Assembly: GCA_050633265.1 (NCBI GenBank)
Contig: JBOEGE010000012.1
Coordinates: 1-64,000, forward strand
Direction: 5' to 3'
Origin: JBLHZY01 sp050633265
GTDB lineage: Bacteria; Pseudomonadota; Alphaproteobacteria; Rhodobacterales; Rhodobacteraceae
Length of the DNA: 64,000 nt
The notes under the pieces are model-generated. The model was not told where the DNA came from. It did no database searches and saw only the letters and a list, made by a program, of their open reading frames with translations. Every line of letters begins with the position of its first letter. The first letter of the stretch is position 1. Below, one piece after another: positions 7,217 through 15,711 of the stretch. Made by a program: the position numbers and the translations under genes.

Positions 7217-7927
7217 CTATTTGGGCTTCTGTCGCACGACCGTCATGACACGTGAATATGGCTTGATCCATTTGGCTTTGTCAGGGCTGAGCCAAGTGAT
7301 TAATTCCATGATTTGGCTGTATTCCTTGGTGATGTTCCGATTCAGTATTGGCTCATGATGAAATACACGATTGCGAAATTCGCGGACAGCATCACATCGT
7401 CTGTAGAGGGCATCATAGGTGACAGCCGCCGGTAGATCAGGGAAAGCGACATGAAGATCTGGCCAAAACACGGGTTCGTGGCGAGGAAGAAGCATATTGA
7501 CCCAAAAGCCAAAATTGAGTTCGGCTGTCATGCCACCTGTTGTGACGGCGCCCTGGGTTTTCAGCTTGTCGCGGGCTGTTTTGACAATCCTCGTACCGTT
7601 TTTCCTGATCTGAGCCAAGAAAACGGGATCGTCCCACCAAGATTGCCCATAGAGGGCCACCAACTTGGCGGAGATGATATTGCGCAGGCAAACTTCAGAT
7701 GCACCTAGCACAGGGAAAAAGGCTTCACTTATTTGAATGTTCCACCCATAGAGTGCCAGTGCTCGGCTTTGGTCGTATCCGGCTGCTTTCAGATATTTTG
7801 TTAGCCGTTCTTGCGAGATAATGTTTGAAACCAAGGCCTTACCGCTCCGTACGGTCCCTTTTAGGTCTAGACCGTTTTTCTTGACATCTTGGCGTTTTTC
7901 GCCATACAAAGAGGCAATCGAAGACAA
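7217..7927 (-). CDS. Abi-family (Abi_2) HEPN protein
   Basis: The 236-residue protein resembles the AbiD/AbiF group of abortive-infection proteins. An N-terminal helical region (SQERLTKYLKAAG, then LYGWNIQISEAFFPVLGASEVCLRN) is followed by GFWVNML and the HEPN motif RNRVFH at residues 185-190. HEPN proteins with the R-X4-H motif are usually RNases, so this protein may cleave RNA after phage infection. It converges on capV, with 27 bp between the two stop codons, and lies on the same strand as the TIR/SLOG genes, 187 bp beyond the nearest. It may be a stand-alone Abi gene or belong to that group. Confidence 0.75.
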   Translation of the reverse strand: MSSIASLYGEKRQDVKKNGLDLKGTVRSGKALVSNIISQERLTKYLKAAGYDQSRALALYGWNIQISEAFFPVLGASEVCLRNIISAKLVALYGQSWWDDPVFLAQIRKNGTRIVKTARDKLKTQGAVTTGGMTAELNFGFWVNMLLPRHEPVFWPDLHVAFPDLPAAVTYDALYRRCDAVREFRNRVFHHEPILNRNITKEYSQIMELITWLSPDKAKWIKPYSRVMTVVRQKPK

Positions 7928-8114
7928 AGTTAGGTCTTCAAACTCTTAGATGCCCGCGACAGCCGTAAAAGGTCCTCGCGGGTTTTCGCTTTTTGTAGCC
8001 ATATCCTTATAGATACTGCCCGTGAAAGACGACCAGCTAAGCTGACATTCAAGATTGATCATTGAGACCAATAGAGTATGTCTCTCTTTTGCCATATATG
8101 CAGTTGGGTTGGAC

Positions 8115-8612
8115 TTAGTTTTCTTTGCGAATTTTGACTGCTTCTTCAACTGCATTAGAAAGGTGCTTGGAAATCCAGTCATACCGTTCTTTGCTGTTTG
8201 AGCCTTGCGGATTGTAGCATTTGACTATGGACGACAACTTCTTCCCAGTATCGCCGTATCCAATGTAGTCAAACGGATTGTTGCCTTTGGCGGTGGTGTT
8301 GCCGTCCTTATTCTTTAAGCCATGGACGTAGAATCCAACAACGCCCATTTCATCATCCCAAGACTTGATGATCTCATGGTTGATCCATTTACGATCTGCC
8401 GTTTGTGAGCCAACCAAAACAACCGTGCAAGATCGGCCATAAATCTGACCGGATATCCATTTCTTGATAGCAGCTTCACCACCTTTTTTGACGGCTTCCC
8501 AATCGTTGTCTGAAGCAGGTTTGTTGCCTTCAATTGTTCCAATATTTCGCACCATCGCAGCGCGCCAGTTATCGGGAATGTAGTGGAAGCTGTAAAAACA
8601 CCTACGGGCCAT
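8115..8612 (-). CDS. ThsB-like TIR protein (MTH538/DUF1863 TIR fold)
   Basis: A 165-residue single-domain protein with the features of Thoeris ThsB-type TIRs: RRCFYSFHY at the first strand, a central SCTVVLVGSQT strand and WINHEI carrying the presumed catalytic glutamate (about Glu80). The C-terminal region YDWISKHLSNAVEEA is also typical. Such TIRs consume NAD after phage sensing and release a cyclic ADP-ribose isomer that activates a SLOG-containing effector. The start at 8612 is chosen because it gives the family N-terminus and has an AAAGG ribosome site; an upstream extension would add about 34 unrelated residues. It is the last TIR of the group, 193 bp downstream of the SLOG gene. Confidence 0.82.
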   Translation of the reverse strand: MARRCFYSFHYIPDNWRAAMVRNIGTIEGNKPASDNDWEAVKKGGEAAIKKWISGQIYGRSCTVVLVGSQTADRKWINHEIIKSWDDEMGVVGFYVHGLKNKDGNTTAKGNNPFDYIGYGDTGKKLSSIVKCYNPQGSNSKERYDWISKHLSNAVEEAVKIRKEN

Positions 8613-8805
8613 AGAAAAACCTTTCGAAAAAATGCTACAAATACAGCGACTGCAAAACTCCGCAGAATATGTGCAGAGCACGACAAATCGTAGCCGCCTG
8701 CGAACTTTATACACATTCCGAGCAGAGAGAGCTACTCCCGAGTATGGGGCAAGCCTTTGTCTGAAGGCCTGCTACGCACAAACCGGATGCCAATCGTTCG
8801 CCCAT

Positions 8806-9411
8806 CTACTTGAGTGAAGCTCGGCGCTTTGTTGCGAGATCAACTTCGAGCAGCTTATAGAGCCAATATGTGTAATCGACGGCCCTATTCAGTTCCGGCG
8901 GAAGGCCTTCTGTCCGCTCAAATAGCGTACGGGCATATCCACCAGGAGACGGGATAGGAAGGAGGACTGCTTTTGGGTTGAGCTTGGAAAAAAGGTTGTA
9001 TTCGTCGCGAATGCCTTCCATTCCGCCGATGAAAATGGCGGCCGTAAAGTTGTGCCCCGACAGCATAGACTTTCGCATACGTTCCAAACTGGCGTTTTGA
9101 TCGCCAGGTGTTGCCGGTGTTTCGACGAAGTTTCCGAACTTCGTGTTCTCTTCAGGATAACGATCCTTGAAGAAAGCACTTTGATAGAGAGTCACAACAT
9201 CGGGATAGGAGACGTCATACCGTTTCGCGGCTTCCCATATCATCGGCGTGATGGCTGGTTGTCCGCCCCACACAAGCAGGTATCGTCCGAGGACAACCTC
9301 AATCAGGGCCGATACGGCTTCTTTGATCAGGAAAGGATCAAAGTCCTCTGATCCAAGGCGGCCTTCTTGAGGAACGCCGGCAGAAAGGAAAACTGCGGGT
9401 TCATCTGTCAT
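8806..9411 (-). CDS. Stand-alone SLOG-domain protein (nucleotide-derivative sensor-like)
   Basis: The 201-residue protein is a Rossmann-like SLOG domain: FLSAGVP at the first strand, RYLLVWGGQPAITPMIWEA forming the first phosphate-binding loop and helix (about residues 43-61), and AAIFIGGMEGI near 124-134 with a second glycine loop. In Thoeris the ThsA SLOG domain binds the TIR-made cyclic ADP-ribose isomer. Here the SLOG is not fused to a Sir2 or membrane effector. The ATG at 9411 overlaps the TIR gene stop (ATGA), so the two proteins are tightly coupled and likely form a pair. It could be a sensor, a signal sponge or part of a complex. Confidence 0.75.
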   Translation of the reverse strand: MTDEPAVFLSAGVPQEGRLGSEDFDPFLIKEAVSALIEVVLGRYLLVWGGQPAITPMIWEAAKRYDVSYPDVVTLYQSAFFKDRYPEENTKFGNFVETPATPGDQNASLERMRKSMLSGHNFTAAIFIGGMEGIRDEYNLFSKLNPKAVLLPIPSPGGYARTLFERTEGLPPELNRAVDYTYWLYKLLEVDLATKRRASLK

Positions 9412-10547
9412 GACAACACATCCTGCAGATCCTGAAAGGAAGACCCAGCCTTTATCCAATGAAAGCGATCAATGCGTTGGCCAAGCCATTCCAAATGTTC
9501 TTGCCAACTCTCCAGGACGCCGACGTGATCGTACAATAAGGCACATTCCTCTGTGCCCGCATCGAGCACAATCCTGTTGATGATCTCTGATGTCGGCACG
9601 CCGACAATCGGGTAAACCTGCAACTTTTCACCGGTCGGGAATGAGGCCATGACACGACGCATCTGACCAGCATCTCCGACATCACCATGCATTAGTTCAA
9701 CCGCCGTTCTAAGTGAGCCAACAAGACATGATTGCCGGACCGCCACACTCTTACTTCGTAGCCGTTCGAGGCTATCGGCAACGTCATCAAGCACGGTGTC
9801 ATTTAGCGTGCCGTCGGCCAAAAAATCTGATTTCTCGAGTTCGACCGTATCCGTCACAGTCAAGTTTTTGTCGAGCGTGACTCTTGGGAAACCAATCCGC
9901 AGAATTGCCGCCTTCTTCAAATTTGCTTGTCCAAATTCTTCCGATGTCCACCTGCTTGCAAAGTAGGATTTGGAGTCGAGCATGAGCATGACATCGCAAT
10001 CGCTCATCTGATGCCAAAGAACGTCCTGAAACAACGCTCCCGGTCTGATTTCGTGTGTATCAAGAAAGACATCGAACTGACGTTGACTTAGTTCGTCAAA
10101 CAGCTGAAGCGCAACCTCTCGTGACTCTATTCGACGATAGCTTAAGAATACCCGGCGCCGACTTGGCACCAGTCCGAGGCACTCGGCGGCCGCAGAGGCT
10201 ATCCTCACTGACGCGTTTGGTCCGTTTGACGCCATGGCATTGAACGGGGATGCTTCTGGCGGCAACTCAACACTACATCGGTCCAGTGAAGAGACGACAG
10301 GGATGATGGGGTCGTAGTCTGTGAGAGCTGCGGGCCGATCATATGCGGGTGCTGGATCGTCGCCGAAAAACAGTCCGACCGAGGCACACTTTGGATTTTT
10401 AGTCTTGATTGACCCAAGTCGATCCAAAGTGACTTCGTCGCCGATCTTCAGATCAAATTCGGACAAATGATCCGCCAACGCGGTTTCTAATTCCCCGGAG
10501 GCGTTCTCGGTTCGACCGAACATGCAGATTTCATAAAATGGCTTCAT
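9408..10547 (-). CDS. TIR-domain protein with flanking unknown domains
   Basis: A 379-residue protein with a central TIR domain (about residues 130-235): RRVFLSYRR at the first strand, FDVFLDTHEIRPG at the BB-loop region, CDVMLMLDS, and SRWTSEEF containing the probable NADase glutamate (Glu204). About 130 residues precede it, including a possible beta-rich segment with DYDPIIPVVSSLD, and about 140 residues follow. The tail contains VYPIVGVPTSEIINRIV and LLYDHVGVLESWQEHLEWL. The TIR likely hydrolyses or cyclises NAD. The gene overlaps the SLOG gene and lies 25 bp after a smaller TIR-like gene, so all three form one operon. The flanking domains are not recognised and could be the sensor. Confidence 0.78.
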   Translation of the reverse strand: MKPFYEICMFGRTENASGELETALADHLSEFDLKIGDEVTLDRLGSIKTKNPKCASVGLFFGDDPAPAYDRPAALTDYDPIIPVVSSLDRCSVELPPEASPFNAMASNGPNASVRIASAAAECLGLVPSRRRVFLSYRRIESREVALQLFDELSQRQFDVFLDTHEIRPGALFQDVLWHQMSDCDVMLMLDSKSYFASRWTSEEFGQANLKKAAILRIGFPRVTLDKNLTVTDTVELEKSDFLADGTLNDTVLDDVADSLERLRSKSVAVRQSCLVGSLRTAVELMHGDVGDAGQMRRVMASFPTGEKLQVYPIVGVPTSEIINRIVLDAGTEECALLYDHVGVLESWQEHLEWLGQRIDRFHWIKAGSSFQDLQDVLS

Positions 10548-10572
10548 TCTGGCTTGCGATCTTTCGAAGCTG

Positions 10573-10944
10573 TTATGCGAGAATTTTCTTCAGGTTCACC
10601 CAGTTCCATCTATATAGCTGCCCTGCTCCTTTGACTGGAGTATATTCCCCATCCTTGTAACCGATGATCTGAACAATTTTCTTGCCGTGTTGACGTGCCA
10701 TAGAGATTTCTTTGAGTACGCCCGGCGCGCGATATGTTTCACGGCCAACCATCACCAAGACAACGCGAGAGCGAGCAATTGCACGAGAGGCCTTAGTTTC
10801 CCAACTGCGCTCGGGTGCCGCCTCTTTCAAAGAGTGATCAATGACTTGAAACGGCGAGTCGGCACGACGTGCCTGCATGATTATGAAGTCTTTGAGCCGT
10901 CGGTCGTTATCGAAATCAAAGCTTACAAAAATTGGTGTTTTCAT
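10573..10944 (-). CDS. Small ThsB-like TIR protein
   Basis: The 123-residue protein is a compact ThsB/DUF1863-type TIR domain: TPIFVSFDFDNDRRLKDF at the N-terminus, SRVVLVMVGRETYRAPGVLKEI in the middle with the presumed catalytic Glu79, and KKIVQIIGYKDG near the end. It is the first gene of the TIR/SLOG operon, 25 bp ahead of the larger TIR gene. It differs clearly in sequence from the other ThsB-like protein at 8115-8612. Thoeris loci often carry several ThsB variants, each responding to different phages, and that is the simplest explanation for the multiple copies here. Confidence 0.8.
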   Translation of the reverse strand: MKTPIFVSFDFDNDRRLKDFIIMQARRADSPFQVIDHSLKEAAPERSWETKASRAIARSRVVLVMVGRETYRAPGVLKEISMARQHGKKIVQIIGYKDGEYTPVKGAGQLYRWNWVNLKKILA

Positions 10945-11139
10945 CGCCGGATACTCGAAAGTTAAGGATGTGTTGATGGTATCTCGGATTCCGAAGTTTG
11001 GCTAGGCTACTTGGTGCAGATGGCGCTTGCGATCCGTGCTTCTGAACTGACGGCACAAAAGCTCCAACATAATCAACGTCCGCTTTAAGAATGCTGCAAC
11101 GAAGCGTCTGGCCAACTTATGATCGGCAGCAATGGGCCG

Positions 11140-13035
11140 TCAATCCGCTAACAACTCATCTATAAAACTCTCCTGGCGATCCAACACTTGCTCCCACTGC
11201 GGCGGAACATATTGCTCACTGTCCAACTCCTCCGCTCGCAACGTCTCCGACATCATCACTCGCTTTTTGGTCTTCATTGCGCGCGCCTCGCGTCGGCGAG
11301 ATCTCACGGAGGATGTCTCATCTAGCGAACTGGAATTTGGTACGTTTGCCTCAGTATCGACCCAAGGACTTACTCCTTCCACATTTGGTGGGTACGGAAA
11401 CTCCCTGCCCTCTTGCTGATCAATCATCCCCTTAAAAAACGGATCATCGTAGTACTTGATCCGCTGCGCCTTGATTGGGTGTTGAGGTGAAGCGAGGATG
11501 ATCACATCATCTGGATCGAGCAGCCGCGCCTCGGTCTCTGACAGAAGTGGCCGCTCCTCCAACCGCGCGCTAGTGGACGTCGCGCCAAGGACCCCTTTGT
11601 TGCGCCCATACATGCGCGTCACCGCCTCGCGCGTGGTGCTGCCAACCGCAGCCGACACTTCTCGCACCGTACGTTGATCTCTTGGCGTGATATAGAGTTT
11701 GAGACCTGCCCCGTTCTCAAGGCTCTCACGACCTTCAGGCCCATAGATTCGATCCAACGCGGCCAATGACTGTGCGATCATTGCCACCCGCCCGCCATAG
11801 CTGGCCAGCGAATGAATCGCGCGCTCGAGGTAAGGCATGGCCCCCATCTGCTGGAATTCATCGATCATCATCATGACGGGCCAGGGCTCGTCGGCGCCGG
11901 GTTCGTTCAGACGCAGGCTGGCAATGAGATCCGCAAACATGAGACGCAGGAGCGGGGCAAGCGTTGTGATGTGATCCTCTGAAACAACGATGTACAGCGA
12001 ATGCGGTTTGCGTCTGAACTGGGCAAAGTCAAAATCACTCACCCCTGTAGCGGACCTGACCGCTGGATTGTCCCATTGCTTGAGACCGGCGGTCATAAGC
12101 GCCTGGATGTTCGAGGTTAGAAGCCGCGACGAGGCACTGGCGGCATTGGTCCAGAGCTCGCGAACAACCTCTTCTTTCGCCTCTTCGGCATAGGCATTGT
12201 ATTGGGCGTTTTTATAGTCACCTGCAGATACAATTTTGTTCACCTCGCCCAAAGACGGGGTCCCCCGCTGGATTGCCAATAAACAAGCCGCAACAAAAAT
12301 GGATTTTCCTGCTTCGGAGAATGTGTCGAGGGTCTTGTTGTCCTTGTCGAGAAACAGATCCGCCAAGATAGACACTTCAGTGAATTGTTGCGCAAAGCTG
12401 GGATAGGCGGCGATGCGGGCGAGCGGGTTATAGCAATGTGAGCTATTGGCCCAGTCAAACGGACTAAACCGAAACACCTCATCGCCATTAAGGGCTCTAA
12501 GCCGTGAGGTTTTCTCGAAGTTTTCACCTTTGACGTCGAGCACGACGACCGATCCGGCAAATGACAACAGGTTCGGGATGACAAAACCTACACCCTTACC
12601 GGCCCGGGTTGGCGCTACCATCATCACATGGGGAATTTCAGTCGAAGAAATGAACTCAGATTTGGATTTCGGTTTGCCAAGCTTACCGCAGACGAAACCC
12701 GTGCCCGGGGTTTTTAGCATAGCATTCTTGCGAAGCTCCGCCTTTGTCTGCCAATGGGCGGAGCCGTAGTCATTTTGCTCGCGTTTCCAGGTCCAGGCAG
12801 CGGCGAGAACCCCTAAACAAAGCGCTCCAAAACCAACTGCGCCGAAGCCAACTTTGAACGCCTCGGGATGTGCATGGCGTACCCCCACGCCTGCGCGCCA
12901 GACTGCAAACATATCGAACTGTGCAAAGCCGGTGCCGAGCGCAATTTCCAGATAGAAACTAGCGATGATCGTGCCGAGCAACGCGCCACAGATCAGACCG
13001 AAGGGCACGGCGGCCCAAAGTGGGATGGGTTTCAT
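11140..13035 (-). CDS. virD4: Type IV coupling protein, VirD4/TraG family
   Basis: A 631-residue inner-membrane ATPase. Two N-terminal membrane helices (about residues 8-30 and 60-82) are followed by a Walker A motif APTRAGKGVG (141-150), VVVLDVKGENFEKTS, a Walker B VMMMIDEFQQMG, and the RDQRTVREVSAAVG region typical of TraG/VirD4. It links the relaxase-DNA complex to a type IV secretion channel during conjugation. It follows the relaxase gene by 14 bp on the same strand. No VirB channel genes lie in the window, so the plasmid either encodes them elsewhere or borrows a channel. Confidence 0.95.
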   Translation of the reverse strand: MKPIPLWAAVPFGLICGALLGTIIASFYLEIALGTGFAQFDMFAVWRAGVGVRHAHPEAFKVGFGAVGFGALCLGVLAAAWTWKREQNDYGSAHWQTKAELRKNAMLKTPGTGFVCGKLGKPKSKSEFISSTEIPHVMMVAPTRAGKGVGFVIPNLLSFAGSVVVLDVKGENFEKTSRLRALNGDEVFRFSPFDWANSSHCYNPLARIAAYPSFAQQFTEVSILADLFLDKDNKTLDTFSEAGKSIFVAACLLAIQRGTPSLGEVNKIVSAGDYKNAQYNAYAEEAKEEVVRELWTNAASASSRLLTSNIQALMTAGLKQWDNPAVRSATGVSDFDFAQFRRKPHSLYIVVSEDHITTLAPLLRLMFADLIASLRLNEPGADEPWPVMMMIDEFQQMGAMPYLERAIHSLASYGGRVAMIAQSLAALDRIYGPEGRESLENGAGLKLYITPRDQRTVREVSAAVGSTTREAVTRMYGRNKGVLGATSTSARLEERPLLSETEARLLDPDDVIILASPQHPIKAQRIKYYDDPFFKGMIDQQEGREFPYPPNVEGVSPWVDTEANVPNSSSLDETSSVRSRRREARAMKTKKRVMMSETLRAEELDSEQYVPPQWEQVLDRQESFIDELLAD

Positions 13036-13049
13036 TTTCGCGGCTCCCG

Positions 13050-14978
13050 TTAGAAGGAAAGGTCGTCGTCAAGGTCGCGCCCGAGTTCACGGGGCTGCTC
13101 TTTTTCGACCGCCATCTGCCTGGCCACTTCTGTTACCTTGTCCTGCTGTAGGGCCGCGGCGCGGTCGGTGAAGACCTGATCACCGGTTTCCTCATGCGCC
13201 ATTTCGAGAAATTCCTGCGTCACAGTGATCTGATCGACCTTGCTCGGCAGCGCCTCTTCCAACACCTCATAGTTTCCACGTCGCAACTCAGCCAGGCCTT
13301 CCTCACCCAACTCTGTGAGGAGCTCTGCCTGAAGTGTGCGCTCGATTACCTCTTCTTGTTCTTCAGAGAGCTGGCCTTCTTTCAATTTGTGGGCCAGATC
13401 CTGAAGGTAGGTATTCGAGCCTGACTTGAGATTGGGATCCGCATCATCGATCAACGAGATTTCCTCGCCGCCATCTGCCTTGAGCCCCATCCCAACTGGT
13501 ACACCCAGTTCACGTGCTCGTTCCATAAGGCGGTCCATCACGCCATCGACCTTTTCGAGCGCGGCATCGAGCTTCTCGTCACTCGCCGCCTCAACAGTAA
13601 GGCCATCTTTGGCCAGCACAGCCTCCATGTCGCGCTCGACCCAATCTTGTGCCAACCCGTAGTTGGTGGTGCCGCCAGCCGCGATCCGTGCAACCAGGTC
13701 GTCACCGTCGATGCCGGCCTCTCGCGCGCCCGACAGAATATCTTCCAGCACCTCATCTTTCCCAGACCGCAGCGCCTCTATGAGCCGTGCATCCCCTGCC
13801 CCCGGAGGATAAGGCTCGGCCAGCTCTCGCCCAAACCGCGCTCGCAGGTCCGGGTCCGGCACCATCTGGGAAAGGTCACGAATGATAGGGGCCGATTTAA
13901 TCTCGAAACTGGCGAGCGCTTCTGCGTCCAACTCCTCAGCTTTGAGCCGCAGGGCCTCAATTGTGCGCTCGGAATACTCGATCGCGTCCCCGACGGTTTG
14001 AATGTCCTTCATCTCAATCTCTCCTGCGGTGAACTGGTAAGGGGTGTTTGTGCCAAGCCCCTTGGCCATCGCCCGAACGGCGCGGGCCAGATGACGTTGA
14101 TCCATGCGGTCCAAAAGATCGGCAAGCTTGGCGTAGTCCTTAGCAAAGCCCACGGTTTGACCTTGAGCAATCGAAGACTCTTCCGGCGTCATCGCGATCT
14201 CGCGCGGCAGCCGGGCCTCGGCCTTGGCGCGGTAAATCTCCTCGATGCCCGCGGCCTTCGTGAAGATGCCGCGCTCAAGTCGAGTTGTGGCATCAAGTAT
14301 CACGCCATAGCCCTCGGCGATCTCTGCTTGTTTCTCGCGCATAAGCTGCGGCGACATCACGCCCTCAGCCCAGCAGGAGAACCAAGTCCCCTGCTCGAGA
14401 CCGCGATTGTTCAGAACGACATGTGCATGCCGGTGCGCCCGGTCGTCATGCACCGCCAACACGTAGTCCCATTGATCGCCATACGCGCCGCTCTCGAAAA
14501 AATGCTCCGCCCAGTCGAGCGCGATATCACGGACCTTCTCGGTGCTGACATCGGTCGGGAAGGACAAAAGCATGTGTGAGGTAAAACCAAGCTTGGTGGT
14601 GCCGCGCCAGGTCTCGGACCATCCCTCGATGATTTCGTCTTTCTGGTCTCCTGTCAGGACCGCTGACTCATCAAGCGGATTGGTCATCGTCGAGTAGGTG
14701 AAGACGGCCTTATCATTGATGTAAGAAATTTGATTGCCGAGGGAGGCGCGCGTCTTGCACCCCCCTGCCCTGATCCTTTTGAACACCGCCGCCCGACTTT
14801 GGCCCGACGCCACTTTCGCGATGTTGCGCACCGAGAGCCGCCCCACCCGCGCGTAGCTTCGCCCCTGCCGGCGTCCTGCAAGCCGCACATCAATTCTAGC
14901 CTGCGCCTGGCCACGGATGCGTTCGTCTTCCCAAAGGCGCCCCATGACTGTGGTGTAGAGGGCAAGGGGATCAGCCAT
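13050..14978 (-). CDS. VirD2-like relaxase (mobilization nuclease)
   Basis: A protein of about 642 residues whose N-terminal 250 residues form the relaxase domain. The metal-binding triad shows as RAHRHAHVVLNNRG, and the upstream region has QISYINDKAVF, a candidate for the nicking tyrosine. The long C-terminal part is acidic and helical and probably recruits the coupling protein. The relaxase nicks one strand at oriT and carries it through the secretion channel. A VirD2/RP4-type nic consensus lies just upstream of this operon. ATG 14978 is preferred because it leaves only 8 bp of overlap with the accessory gene; an in-frame ATG at 15002 has no ribosome site. Confidence 0.9.
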   Translation of the reverse strand: MADPLALYTTVMGRLWEDERIRGQAQARIDVRLAGRRQGRSYARVGRLSVRNIAKVASGQSRAAVFKRIRAGGCKTRASLGNQISYINDKAVFTYSTMTNPLDESAVLTGDQKDEIIEGWSETWRGTTKLGFTSHMLLSFPTDVSTEKVRDIALDWAEHFFESGAYGDQWDYVLAVHDDRAHRHAHVVLNNRGLEQGTWFSCWAEGVMSPQLMREKQAEIAEGYGVILDATTRLERGIFTKAAGIEEIYRAKAEARLPREIAMTPEESSIAQGQTVGFAKDYAKLADLLDRMDQRHLARAVRAMAKGLGTNTPYQFTAGEIEMKDIQTVGDAIEYSERTIEALRLKAEELDAEALASFEIKSAPIIRDLSQMVPDPDLRARFGRELAEPYPPGAGDARLIEALRSGKDEVLEDILSGAREAGIDGDDLVARIAAGGTTNYGLAQDWVERDMEAVLAKDGLTVEAASDEKLDAALEKVDGVMDRLMERARELGVPVGMGLKADGGEEISLIDDADPNLKSGSNTYLQDLAHKLKEGQLSEEQEEVIERTLQAELLTELGEEGLAELRRGNYEVLEEALPSKVDQITVTQEFLEMAHEETGDQVFTDRAAALQQDKVTEVARQMAVEKEQPRELGRDLDDDLSF

Positions 14979-15660
14979 GTCGAACGATCCGGATATTCGC
15001 ATTCAAATCATGTAACGGGGGTCGCGTTTGAGGCTTACCGAGAGACCGCGAAACCCGGTCCAATTTTGAACCGGATCGCTCATCTTCCACCTCTACCCTA
15101 GTCAGAACATCCTCGCCGCCATCAATGGCTTCCGGCAGCCCTGCCCCGCGTTGGGTCTGCGCCAGGCCCTTCATCGCGCTCAATTCCCGGGTCATCTTAT
15201 GAGCCAGCTCGACGAGCTCAGAGACCAATGCCCGATCCTCCTCGACAAGCTCCAGCCGTCCGCGCCGCACTGCCTTGGCCAAGGCCATACCCGTGTCGGT
15301 CAGTTCGCGCGACTGGCGCCACGCATCAACAAACCCAGTGAGCCCATCCGACGCAACATCCATGAACCCGCAGCGGGCCCGTACCACCGCTTTCAACGCC
15401 TGACTGCGGTTGGCAAAGCCGCGCGCCTGCCAGTCCGCATCAAACGCAAGGAGTTCGGATTGTGTGGCTCGGAACGTGACGACCTCGGAGGGATCGCGCA
15501 TCGCCAGCCCCTCACCAACCTCCTCCTTTGCGAGGCGAGATATGTGCCGCATGGACACGCCAAATTCTTTTGACAACTCCCGCGCGGCTTCACCGGATTT
15601 GTACCGCCTAGCGATTTCAATACGTTGTTCGAGCTTCAAGTTTTTACGGGCTCGGCCCAT
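14971..15660 (-). CDS. Relaxosome accessory DNA-binding protein
   Basis: About 229 residues. The N-terminus has a resolvase-like helix-turn-helix (LEQRIEIARRYKSGEAARELSKEFGVSMRHISRL read over residues 8-42). A ribbon-helix-helix-like segment follows (EVVTFRATQSELLAFDADWQARGFANRSQALKAVV), as in MobC/TraJ-type accessory proteins. Such proteins bind oriT and help the relaxase open the DNA. ATG 15660 is chosen because GAGGGG lies six bases upstream; longer starts at 15678 and 15708 exist. The gene lies first in the mob operon, with the candidate nic site only about 40 bp upstream, so it probably also represses its own promoter. Confidence 0.8.
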   Translation of the reverse strand: MGRARKNLKLEQRIEIARRYKSGEAARELSKEFGVSMRHISRLAKEEVGEGLAMRDPSEVVTFRATQSELLAFDADWQARGFANRSQALKAVVRARCGFMDVASDGLTGFVDAWRQSRELTDTGMALAKAVRRGRLELVEEDRALVSELVELAHKMTRELSAMKGLAQTQRGAGLPEAIDGGEDVLTRVEVEDERSGSKLDRVSRSLGKPQTRPPLHDLNANIRIVRHG

Positions 15661-15687
15661 CTCAGACCCCTCGGACATAATGTGTAT

Positions 15688-15711
15688 ACATTGGGCATAT
15701 CCTGCCAATGT
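15688..15711 (+). other. Putative oriT nic region
   Basis: TATCCTGC (15698-15705) matches the nic core shared by RP4-type oriT and Agrobacterium T-DNA borders (TATCCTG, cut after G, here after 15704). It lies within the perfect inverted repeat ACATTGG (15688-15694) and CCAATGT (15705-15711), with ten bases between the arms. The position, immediately upstream of the accessory and VirD2-like relaxase genes, is where oriT is normally found. The motif is seen directly; its use as oriT is inferred. Confidence 0.7.

Noticed and set aside
7946..8182. Possible 49-78 codon gene between the HEPN and ThsB-like genes
   Set aside because: It overlaps the end of the ThsB-like gene unless a shorter start is used, has no clear ribosome site and no family; too weak to call, though a short form from 8095 cannot be excluded.
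13647..14579. Open frame of about 310 codons on the plus strand
   Set aside because: It lies wholly opposite the relaxase gene, has no domain and no ribosome site, and is explained by the G+C-rich codon bias of the relaxase strand.
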